This document shows, piece after piece, positions 6,075-12,880 of a stretch of 13,095 bases of DNA. The number at the start of each line of letters is the position of its first letter. The stretch's first letter is position 1. The notes under the pieces were generated by a model, which had not been told where the DNA came from, searched no databases, and saw only the letters and a list, made by a program, of their open reading frames with translations. Source of the stretch: Hahellaceae bacterium (lineage in GTDB: Bacteria; Pseudomonadota; Gammaproteobacteria; Pseudomonadales; Oleiphilaceae); contig JACKOB010000010.1 of NCBI GenBank assembly GCA_024234575.1, forward strand, positions 1-13,095. The letters are read 5' to 3'. The translations under genes and the position numbers were made by a program.

Positions 6075-8131
6075 TCTTTTTCTCTTCCACCCTCTTCAGC
6101 GACTTTGCGCGCAAGGAAGGCAATGCCTTCTGCCATACGCTTTTCCCACGGATCAGCGGCAGTGAGTTCGGGCAATCGACCACGCTCATTTTTGAACTTA
6201 ATCGCCCGCATCGCCAGCTCTCGCGCTTCCTCTTCAGAGAGAGTCACTTTTTTTGCAGATATAACGGCGGCCACCTGTTTTAGACTGTCTTCAGTCATTG
6301 ATTTAGCAAGAATGGCATAGGCTTCGCTGAAAGGGTTGATATGATCGATCAAATCAATATCCAGATCAGTCACATCCATTGCAAATTTTCGTACACCATC
6401 GACAAACGCGGTGCTGCCACCGCGCTCGGTGCTATTGCCTTGGTTCACAATCTCTTTCGCTTTTTGGGTAAGGTTTAACGCGGCAATGGCATGTTGACGA
6501 ATGGCTTCTTGGTCTTCGTCTTCCAGCTCAGGATATTTTTCTTTTACAATCTTGCCCATGCGTACCTGTGTTAACTCTTCAGGGATCATTTCCTCATCAA
6601 AGAGGCCGCGTTCCAGCGCGGTTTTATCCTGCACAAAAGCGGTAATGACTTCATTCAAATCTTCCTGACAAATACGTTGTGCATCTTTGCTCTTGGGTTC
6701 GGCAAGCCCTTTAATCTCAATCTGGAATTGTCCTGTGGATTCATTGAAGCCCACGTTATTGCCATTAGGGTCGTAACCTTTCTCGCCATAATCAAAACCT
6801 TCCACTGGGGCGTTTTGGCTATTTTTCGGGGTGAAGTTAAATTTAGGGGCAAGTACCTGCTCCATCAGCAAACTAGCGGCTATGGCTTTTAAGGTGTCGT
6901 TAACGGCATCGGTAACGGCTTCTTCAGAGGCATCCGGCTCGGCGATCAGGTTGGTAAAGCGCGCATGGGTTTTACCTTCCGCATCGCGGGTGGCGCGGCC
7001 AATGATCTGAATAATTTCCGTCAGGCTGGAGCGATAGCCTACAGTTAAAGCATGTTCGCACCATATCCAGTCAAAGCCTTCCTTCGCCATACCAAGTGCG
7101 ATAATGATGTCTACATAATCGCGATTATTTTTGGCTTCAGGCACTTTGAGTGCGGCAGATACTTTATCGCGCTTAGTAGCGTCATCATCGACTAAATCGG
7201 CAATTTTAATGATTTTGCCGTTTGCAGCCTCTACCAAGTGGAAGCCTGTCGTTGGGTCTGTCCCACGCCATTCGCCCAATTCTTCGATAATATGTTCCAC
7301 TTCCTTGATTTTATCTTTGGTACTTTCGCGGGAATTGACATTGGGGATATGGATAATGGTTTTTTCGTTTGAATCTAATACGTTCAAAATATCATCGGCG
7401 TAAGAGCCAGAATAAAAGTAATAGCCAATATCCAGCGTTTTTAAATAGTCATAGCCATTGAGCTGTTCGTAGTAAGTATAAGTGACGGTATCAAAATTCG
7501 CTTCATCTTGCGGCGATAGCACCGCTTCTGCATCGCCTCTAAAATATGAACCCGTCATAGCAACAAGATGCACTTTGTCGCGAGCAATTAACTGCCCAAG
7601 ATGCGCACCCAATTTGTTATCGGGGTTGGCACTGACATGATGAAATTCATCCACAGCAATCAAACAATTGTCAAAGGTGGGTATGCCAAATTTATCGACC
7701 GCGAACCTAAATGTGGCGTGTGTGCATACTAATATTTGATCGTCGCTCTCCAGAAAGGCTTTAACAGAATTAACCTTGCCGCCATCCTCACCGGGTGCGT
7801 TACATAAATTCCATTTTGGGGCGACTTCCCAATCCCAATAAAAGCCATATTTACTTAAGGGTTCGTTATTGAAACTAGACCCAATGGATTTTTCAGGCAC
7901 GATGATAATGGCTTTGTTAACGTTTTGATTGTGGAGCTTATCCAGCGTGATAAACATCAAAGCGCGGCTTTTACCCGAGGCAGGTGGTGATTTAATCAGA
8001 AGGTACTGCTCACCTCGTTTTTCGTAGGCACGCTCCTGCATAACACGCATACCCAGCTCATTGGATTTTTTCGAGCTGCCGTTGCAGGCATACTTTACTG
8101 AAACAGAGGGGATGGATTTATGTTCCGTCAT
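6071..8131 (-). CDS. SF2 DEAD/DEAH-type helicase of the methyltransferase-nuclease system
   Basis: An ATP-driven DNA translocase or helicase. The 686 residues hold two RecA-like domains. Domain 1 has Walker A SPPASGKS (48-55), motif Ia IIIVPEKSIG (75-84), motif II DEFH (161-164) and motif III TGS (193-195). Domain 2 has LGMAKEGFDW (346-355, motif V) and QIIGRATR (375-382, motif VI with two arginines). All key residues are present. Residues ~400-686 are a charged, mostly helical tail with no recognised domain and may contact the partner proteins. Start ATG 8131 is 2 bp after the methyltransferase stop, with AAGG upstream; its end overlaps the GIY-YIG start. Its likely role is to move along DNA after target recognition by the methyltransferase-like subunit, as HsdR-type motors do; that is inference. 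Confidence 0.88.
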   Translation of the reverse strand: MTEHKSIPSVSVKYACNGSSKKSNELGMRVMQERAYEKRGEQYLLIKSPPASGKSRALMFITLDKLHNQNVNKAIIIVPEKSIGSSFNNEPLSKYGFYWDWEVAPKWNLCNAPGEDGGKVNSVKAFLESDDQILVCTHATFRFAVDKFGIPTFDNCLIAVDEFHHVSANPDNKLGAHLGQLIARDKVHLVAMTGSYFRGDAEAVLSPQDEANFDTVTYTYYEQLNGYDYLKTLDIGYYFYSGSYADDILNVLDSNEKTIIHIPNVNSRESTKDKIKEVEHIIEELGEWRGTDPTTGFHLVEAANGKIIKIADLVDDDATKRDKVSAALKVPEAKNNRDYVDIIIALGMAKEGFDWIWCEHALTVGYRSSLTEIIQIIGRATRDAEGKTHARFTNLIAEPDASEEAVTDAVNDTLKAIAASLLMEQVLAPKFNFTPKNSQNAPVEGFDYGEKGYDPNGNNVGFNESTGQFQIEIKGLAEPKSKDAQRICQEDLNEVITAFVQDKTALERGLFDEEMIPEELTQVRMGKIVKEKYPELEDEDQEAIRQHAIAALNLTQKAKEIVNQGNSTERGGSTAFVDGVRKFAMDVTDLDIDLIDHINPFSEAYAILAKSMTEDSLKQVAAVISAKKVTLSEEEARELAMRAIKFKNERGRLPELTAADPWEKRMAEGIAFLARKVAEEGGREKE

Positions 8132-8133
8132 TT

Positions 8134-10905
8134 TCAGGATACCTTCTTCTTGTTAATTATTTTATTGTCTGGTCGTGCCATTTTTGTATAAAGCTCAAAG
8201 AGCTTTTCTAGTCGCTCAGTATCGTTTTTAAATCGACGACCAATATAAATGCGTTCTAGCACCTCGTCATTGCGTTCATGAGCATGGCGCAAGTCCTCTG
8301 GCATTTTTCCAGGGTTGTAGAGATCAGCAATGGTTGCAGGGAAATATGCTTCTCGAACAAGCAGAATGTCTTCTGCACAGCGAGTTAAGTCTTCTTTGTT
8401 TTTCTCCGTCAGTTTTGGGATAGGAAAAGTGTTCCACCCCATTGTGTTGGAGTACCTAAAGTCCGTTTTTAACTTTCCGCAAACAGTAGCAATCCAAACT
8501 AAATGAATACGAGAAGCAATTAATGCCATATTCCAAAGAGGAGCATCAAAAAGCGCAAAACACAGATTCGTAACGGTTGAATTGTTATCAATCAAACCAA
8601 CTGGAAGGTAGGCTCGATTTTCCGAGGAAACGCACGGCATCGCAATTGTTTGCACCTTGCCAATATTCATTTCACGCATTTGATGAGATCGTGCAGCCAT
8701 ATCATTAGCACTTTTGTCTGGGCTAGCTAATCGCATGGCGCGCACTGCATCTATCCGATTCTTGATAGTGGGTACTTTTTCTGCCTCCTCAAGATTTTCG
8801 TCATCTATCCACAAGCAATGGCGTTGCAAACCTCTTATAAATTCTGCTGAACCATAGATTTTACGAATAAATTTAGCGCGCTGTTTTTTTGTAAGTTTTA
8901 TTTCGGATAAGCTTTCATTGGATAACAGTAGACTTCCTCCATCATAAGGCATATTACCCCTAAGCATTTCCGCTGTATTGGAAATAGGATGTGCTGATTT
9001 TTTTACTTCAACATTTGGCGAAGAAACTAAGTACGCATTAATATTTTCTACCGCTTTCTCGATTGTTTCATTGGTTTCGGATATGGAAAATAAACGCCGA
9101 GTCGTTGCAGCTTGAATAGAAATGCCAATAATTGCGACAGTTACCCCAGCATTGTGACTCGCTAAATTGGCCCACTTAAAAGATGTATGGGCAAAGTTAA
9201 TTTCATGTCCGGTGTCGAAAATTAGCGGCCATAGAATGGGTACTTGCTGACCTTGGCAAATAGAGTTGGTGCTAACAAAAGCGCTAGCTGAATCAGAGTG
9301 CTTGCCATATTCGGCGGCCTTCATAAACCATCCGGCTACATAGTCGAGTGATTTCCAGCTTTTAGTTTTCCCCTTAAAAATCTTTTCCAGATCAGCCTTT
9401 TGATCCCTCGACTGCCATGTACTTCCCAAGTATGGTGGGTTTCCGCAAATGTAGGTTTCTCCACCTTCATTTTCAAAATCCACTTCGGCTTGATTTGTTG
9501 GTGTGCTAAAAAGATCATCTCCAACTAACTTCACTGTTTTTCCAGTGGGAGGACAAACAGAAAGCCAATCAATCTCCAAGGCATTGCCGGTCGTAATCCA
9601 ATTTTCCGTATCTAAAGGAAGAAACTCTGCAAGGGCGAGTTTTTGACCTCGGTACAATAAGTCGCATTGATATTCAGCAATGATTAACGCGAGCCTTGCA
9701 ATCTCAGCCGGAAAATCTCGCAACTCAATACCACGAAAACTCCTGAGGGAAATATCACTTGGTCTTCCTTTTTCGCCACGGCGCTCATTGATTTCTGCTT
9801 CAATTTCACGCATCTGCTTATAAGCAATAACCAGAAAATTCCCCGAACCACAGGCTGGATCAAACACACGAATGTTGGACATGCGTTTGCGCAGGTTTAA
9901 CAGCTTTCGTCGGTTATCTTCTGCTTGTTCTAGCTGTTCGCGCAGGTCATCCAAAAAGAGCGGATTTAATACCTTTAAGATATTGGGAACACTGGTGTAG
10001 TGCATTCCCAATGCACCGCGCTCCTCATCATCGGCTACGGCCTGAATCATCGAACCGAAAATGTCGGGGTTGATTTGTTTCCAGTCCAAATTGCCAACAT
10101 GCAGTAAATAGGAACGGGCAATCTTGGTGAAGAGCGGCACTTCGGTGCTACCGGAAAACAAACCGCCGTTTACATAGGGGAAGCCATCTGCCCATGAGCG
10201 GATATTTTCTTTTTTGCGGTCTGCGGTTTTGGTATTCATCGAGCGGAAGATTTCGCTAATCACCTCATGAGTGTTTGAGGAATCTCTTGCGCTCATCTGT
10301 TCGATAGTGGCAGTAAACAAGTTATCGCCATTAAAAATATCGGTGTCTTCGGCAAAGAAACAGAAGATCAAACGCGCCATAAAGTGATTCATATCGTGGC
10401 GGCGTTCTGACGTCCCCCAATCGGCGTTGTTTTTAAGTAGCTCTACATACAGGCGGTTTAAGCGGCTGGTTGCCCGTATATCAAAGGTGTTGTCTCGGAT
10501 TTGTTTAACGGTGGTAATGCCTGCCAGTGGCAGGAAAAAACCAAAGTGATTGGGGAAGTCTTTATAGTCGCAGGCGACGGTTTCGTTTGTGTTGAGGTCT
10601 TCTGCTTCAAGGGTAATGCCATCGGTCGCTAGCGTAAATTTTGCTTTAGCCTTTGCGGTTGCTGGGCTAGCTTTGAGTGTTTTTAGCGTGGCAGTGACTT
10701 CACCTTCCGCGCAAACGGCGATATGGATGTTGTTGGTTTGAAGGACGCCACCAATATCAGACTTGTTGGACGACCCACTTTGCAGGCGCTTGATGGTGGT
10801 TGCCTTGTTGCCAAACGCCTCAAGGAAGGCATAGGGGAAGCTGGCCGCGTCAAAATCTTGCTCGGCTAAGTGGCTAATGGCTTCTTCTATTTCTACTGCG
10901 TTCAA
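8134..10905 (-). CDS. MmeI-like adenine DNA methyltransferase with degenerate nuclease domain
   Basis: A 923-residue class I SAM-dependent DNA methyltransferase, probably N6-adenine specific, related to type IIG enzymes such as MmeI. Order: N-terminal domain (1-130) with the MmeI-N layout but no D-x(n)-ExK site; helical spacer (~165-290, with RRHDMNHFMARLIFCFF); methyltransferase core (~300-560) with HYTSVPNI (302-309), SAM-binding motif I DPACGSGNF (349-357), EIARLALIIAEY (401-412) and catalytic NPPY (489-492); target-recognition region (~580-830); C-terminal tail. The start is TTG 10905: an in-frame stop (10912-10914) lies two codons upstream, and AAGGG at 10915-10919 is 9 bp away, so no earlier start is possible. 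It marks host DNA and probably supplies sequence recognition for the helicase and GIY-YIG partners. The target-recognition half is more A+T-rich than the N-terminal half. Confidence 0.9.
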   Translation of the reverse strand: MNAVEIEEAISHLAEQDFDAASFPYAFLEAFGNKATTIKRLQSGSSNKSDIGGVLQTNNIHIAVCAEGEVTATLKTLKASPATAKAKAKFTLATDGITLEAEDLNTNETVACDYKDFPNHFGFFLPLAGITTVKQIRDNTFDIRATSRLNRLYVELLKNNADWGTSERRHDMNHFMARLIFCFFAEDTDIFNGDNLFTATIEQMSARDSSNTHEVISEIFRSMNTKTADRKKENIRSWADGFPYVNGGLFSGSTEVPLFTKIARSYLLHVGNLDWKQINPDIFGSMIQAVADDEERGALGMHYTSVPNILKVLNPLFLDDLREQLEQAEDNRRKLLNLRKRMSNIRVFDPACGSGNFLVIAYKQMREIEAEINERRGEKGRPSDISLRSFRGIELRDFPAEIARLALIIAEYQCDLLYRGQKLALAEFLPLDTENWITTGNALEIDWLSVCPPTGKTVKLVGDDLFSTPTNQAEVDFENEGGETYICGNPPYLGSTWQSRDQKADLEKIFKGKTKSWKSLDYVAGWFMKAAEYGKHSDSASAFVSTNSICQGQQVPILWPLIFDTGHEINFAHTSFKWANLASHNAGVTVAIIGISIQAATTRRLFSISETNETIEKAVENINAYLVSSPNVEVKKSAHPISNTAEMLRGNMPYDGGSLLLSNESLSEIKLTKKQRAKFIRKIYGSAEFIRGLQRHCLWIDDENLEEAEKVPTIKNRIDAVRAMRLASPDKSANDMAARSHQMREMNIGKVQTIAMPCVSSENRAYLPVGLIDNNSTVTNLCFALFDAPLWNMALIASRIHLVWIATVCGKLKTDFRYSNTMGWNTFPIPKLTEKNKEDLTRCAEDILLVREAYFPATIADLYNPGKMPEDLRHAHERNDEVLERIYIGRRFKNDTERLEKLFELYTKMARPDNKIINKKKVS

Positions 10906-10911
10906 CGGTGT

Positions 10912-11016
10912 TTACCCTTTTTCACTATTGTCTTGGTTGCTGGTCTTTTTCGCTTCTATCCAGTTATCTATATCCATCTGTTTAAAGCGCCAGCTGTGAT
11001 TCCTGGAATAGTTTAC
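10912..11016 (-). pseudogene. HTH_17/excisionase-like regulator, C-terminal fragment
   Basis: From 11016 the frame reads NHSWRFKQMDIDNWIEAKK and ends at TAA 10912, 6 bp before the methyltransferase TTG. The pattern SWRFK..DIDxWI is the wing and last helix of HTH_17 (MerR/excisionase-like) proteins, in which the recognition helix comes earlier. Here an in-frame TAG at 11017-11019 removes that first half, so the protein is broken or shortened. An internal ATG at 10977 could give only a 21-residue peptide. It may be a lost regulator of the operon, with the frame kept only for coupling. Confidence 0.5.
10915..10922 (-). promoter_or_regulatory. Ribosome-binding site for the TTG start of the methyltransferase
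   Basis: AAAAAGGG ends 9 bp before TTG 10905 and lies inside the last codons of the HTH_17-like remnant. It decides the non-ATG start. Ribosomes finishing the remnant frame at 10912 could re-initiate at the TTG, and a TTG start usually means low output. Confidence 0.65.
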
Positions 11017-11088
11017 CTAATTGCTCAGTCATCCAAGCCTATTAAGTAAAGCACCCTGTAATTCCTAGTTTTAAACCGTGAATACAAA

Positions 11089-11211
11089 TCAGATCTGGTA
11101 CCACGTTGCTCGCCCTTTACCATACCGCTGAAGTCGCCCTGCATTCACCAGCTCACGCAACCTGACTTTAAGCGTATTTTGGCTTGCTCCGGTTAATTCA
11201 ACCGGCCTCTT
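11089..11211 (-). pseudogene. Winged-helix protein, C-terminal remnant
   Basis: The frame ending at TGA 11089 reads VELTGASQNTLKVRLREL, then VNAGRLQRYGKGRATWYQI. This is a winged helix-turn-helix: a recognition helix after TGAS, then a wing GRLxRxGKGRATWY at the very end of a protein. Such domains end various regulators and ATPase or Fic proteins near restriction loci; I cannot name the parent. An ATG at 11223 would give 44 codons, but its first codons overlap the hsdM remnant out of phase, so it is probably a junction product and not a gene. Confidence 0.5.
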
Positions 11212-11254
11212 TCCAGAGCACATCATCTATATTTTTAAAAGTTTGTTCAAACAT
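11198..11254 (-). pseudogene. hsdM: HsdM N-terminal remnant (type I methyltransferase)
   Basis: From ATG 11254 the frame reads MFEQTFKNIDDVLWKEAG and then stops. This is the characteristic start of type I restriction HsdM subunits, which continue with a Cys and an ELDYTEQ-type sequence. Here the match breaks exactly at the GGTTG after the last Glu-Ala-Gly, where the winged-helix frame begins. Only 18 of the usual ~500 codons remain. Confidence 0.7.
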
Positions 11255-11323
11255 CTATCGTTTTCGTCCTATACAGATAAGCGTTTTTCATATAATTGCC
11301 GTATTACTTTTTAATTAAAATTT

Positions 11324-12559
11324 CTATTGCCAGAGTGTATTCATCGGTACCGCATAACAATTGTCTTGAGTCAGCGGCAAGGTGTTATTGCCACAATAGA
11401 GTAAGATGCCACCCTGAAAGCGCTTACCTGCCTGAGCGGCCAAACGGGCCAGACCTGCACTGTCTTTTGGGTTGATACTGGCTGCTTTTTTTACTTCTAC
11501 TCCCCAAAGCTGTTGGCCACGTTCAATCACCAGGTCAACTTCTACCTGGTCTTTATCGCGGTAATGGCTGAATTTAAAATCACTGCCTATCCAGCTGGCC
11601 TGACAAATAAGCTGCTGAACGACAAAACTTTCTAATACAGGGCCAAAATTGCTTTTATGGTTATTCCAGTCGTCGGTTTTTAACCCGCTGAGTGTCGTCG
11701 CAAGGCCGGAATCAATAACGTGTACTTTAGGTGTCTTCACCAATCGTTTGGACTGGTTACGATGCCAGGCGGAAAGTCTGCGCACTAAAAACAGGCGTTC
11801 AAGTATGCTCAAGTATTTTTCAGTGGTCTCCCGGGTCATTTTTAACTCATTAGCCATGCTACTGACATTGAGTAAAGTGCCTGTCCGGTAGGCCAGCATT
11901 TCCATCAAGGCGAGCATTTCATCTTCATCCCGAATGGCCGCAATATCTTTAACATCGCGCTGAATAATGGCATTCAGATATTGCCGATGCCATTGTCTGG
12001 CTCTGGCAGCCGAGCGAGTATTCGGTTCTGGGTAGCCACCCTGGCATACAGCTTCAGCGACACCCTTAATAGTACTTTGCTCACCAATGATTTGCGGAGC
12101 TATTTTTCCGCTAATCAAAGCGCTAAGCAGGGAGTTTTCATTGCGGTGCTTCTCTTGTTCCGTTAATGGAAACAGGTTTAATACTTCAACTCTCCCTGCC
12201 AGGGATTCTTGCACCTTTGGTAATAGCAACAGATTCGCCGAACCTGTCAGCAGAAAGCGACCAGGTGTTCTGCGCTGATCAACAGCAGCCTTGATCGCTG
12301 GTAATAATTCAGGTGCTCGCTGCACCTCATCTAAAATCACTTGTTCTGGCAAGCCCTGAATAAACCCCGTAGGGTCTTGTTGCGCAGTGTTCAGTAGTGT
12401 GCTGTCGTCAAAGCTGATGTAGGAATAATCAGGGCAGTATTCCCTGGCTAATGTGGTTTTACCCACCTGGCGAGGCCCTAATAAACAGACGACCGGAGTA
12501 TCGCTTAGTGCTTCCAGCAACAGTGGGGCGATAACTCTTGGGAATAAGGATTTAGCCAT
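11324..12559 (-). CDS. AAA_14/DUF4143 ATP-binding protein
   Basis: A 411-residue ATPase of the widespread AAA_14 plus DUF4143 family. The ATPase part has Walker A GPRQVGKT (28-35), Walker B VILDEVQ (74-80, D77 and E78) and a sensor-like LLTGSAN (103-109). Residues ~225-262 are a winged helix (VSSMANELKMTRETTEKYLSIL would be its core in two pieces). The DUF4143 end has a nuclease-like pattern: E310, D342 in EVDLVIE, and E355/K357 in WGVEVKK. These resemble a PD-(D/E)xK site, but activity in the family is not established as far as I know. Full length and intact. Start ATG 12559 has a weak GGA upstream. It is separated from the other genes by the hsdM scar and has its own upstream region. The cellular role is unknown. 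Confidence 0.88.
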   Translation of the reverse strand: MAKSLFPRVIAPLLLEALSDTPVVCLLGPRQVGKTTLAREYCPDYSYISFDDSTLLNTAQQDPTGFIQGLPEQVILDEVQRAPELLPAIKAAVDQRRTPGRFLLTGSANLLLLPKVQESLAGRVEVLNLFPLTEQEKHRNENSLLSALISGKIAPQIIGEQSTIKGVAEAVCQGGYPEPNTRSAARARQWHRQYLNAIIQRDVKDIAAIRDEDEMLALMEMLAYRTGTLLNVSSMANELKMTRETTEKYLSILERLFLVRRLSAWHRNQSKRLVKTPKVHVIDSGLATTLSGLKTDDWNNHKSNFGPVLESFVVQQLICQASWIGSDFKFSHYRDKDQVEVDLVIERGQQLWGVEVKKAASINPKDSAGLARLAAQAGKRFQGGILLYCGNNTLPLTQDNCYAVPMNTLWQ

Positions 12560-12584
12560 AGCGTCCAGGTGCTGGTTATATTGT

Positions 12585-12630
12585 CGTCTGATTGACTGCT
12601 ATAGTACCGTCTAATTGTCTGATTTAAAAG
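12585..12630. repeat. 23-bp tandem repeat pair, copy A
   Basis: Two adjacent 23-bp units begin CGTCTGATTGACTG (12585) and CGTCTAATTGTCTG (12608). The consensus start is CGTCTRATTGWCTG. Copy B lies exactly 250 bp to the right. The pair is within 75 bp of the DUF4143 start and overlaps where its promoter should be. Confidence 0.65.
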
Positions 12631-12660
12631 AACGCTAAGTAAAGTGCTTAAATTTTAACG

Positions 12661-12717
12661 TGTCGATCACATCGACATATCAGGCTGTTATGTCGATATA
12701 AATGAAAAACATCGATA
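12661..12717. promoter_or_regulatory. Cluster of TGTCGAT boxes, probable operator
   Basis: A perfect palindrome TGTCGAT-CAC-ATCGACA at 12661-12677 is followed by TGTCGAT at 12691 and an imperfect inverted box ATCGATA at 12711. Box starts are 10, 20 and 20 bp apart, i.e. on about the same face of the helix, as for a cooperatively binding repressor. The regulator is unknown. Confidence 0.45.
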
Positions 12718-12775
12718 CGTTAGGATTTGTTGGTACTGAAAGAAAAGGGGCTGACAAGATTGTGTATATATTTTG

Positions 12776-12812
12776 ATTTTCTAACCCTATTTTTGCGTTA
12801 TGGTTAGAAAAT
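12776..12812. repeat. 11-bp perfect inverted repeat
   Basis: ATTTTCTAACC (12776-12786) and GGTTAGAAAAT (12802-12812) are perfect complements separated by 15 bp. The stem is A+T-rich and not followed by a long T-run, so a regulatory site or cruciform is as likely as a terminator. Confidence 0.55.
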
Positions 12813-12834
12813 ATAGTTTTGAGGTGCCTGTATC

Positions 12835-12880
12835 CGTCTAATTGACTGCTACTCTATCGTCCAATTGCTTGTTTCAAATA
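12835..12880. repeat. 23-bp tandem repeat pair, copy B
   Basis: Two adjacent 23-bp units begin CGTCTAATTGACTG (12835) and CGTCCAATTGCTTG (12858). They repeat copy A in the same order and spacing, with several mismatches. The 204 bp between copies holds the TGTCGAT boxes and the 11-bp inverted repeat. Confidence 0.65.

Larger units (their letters stand above)
10906..11323. other. Gene graveyard between the methyltransferase operon and the DUF4143 gene
   Basis: This 418-bp stretch has no intact gene. It holds, on the minus strand, an HTH_17-like C-terminal fragment, the end of a winged-helix protein and the start of hsdM, each listed separately. The part 11255-11323 is A+T-rich and includes the 12-bp palindrome TTTTAATTAAAA (11309-11320); it may be the old hsdM promoter or the end of the DUF4143 transcript, but I cannot assign -35 and -10 boxes with confidence. 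Confidence 0.6.

Noticed and set aside
4863..10905. DISARM, BREX or type I restriction operon
   Set aside because: There is no PglZ, BrxC, phospholipase D, DUF1998 gene or HsdR-like nuclease-motor; the helicase carries no visible PD-(D/E)xK domain.
10982..11032. 16-codon ORF (-) starting MTEQLGKLFQ
   Set aside because: Very short, overlaps the HTH_17-like remnant in another frame, and matches no family start I can name.
11309..11320. TTTTAATTAAAA palindrome as a transcription terminator
   Set aside because: The stem has no G-C pairs and no loop, so it cannot form a stable terminator hairpin.
12585..12880. CRISPR array
   Set aside because: Units are 23 bp in direct tandem with no spacers inside a pair, only four imperfect copies, and no cas genes.
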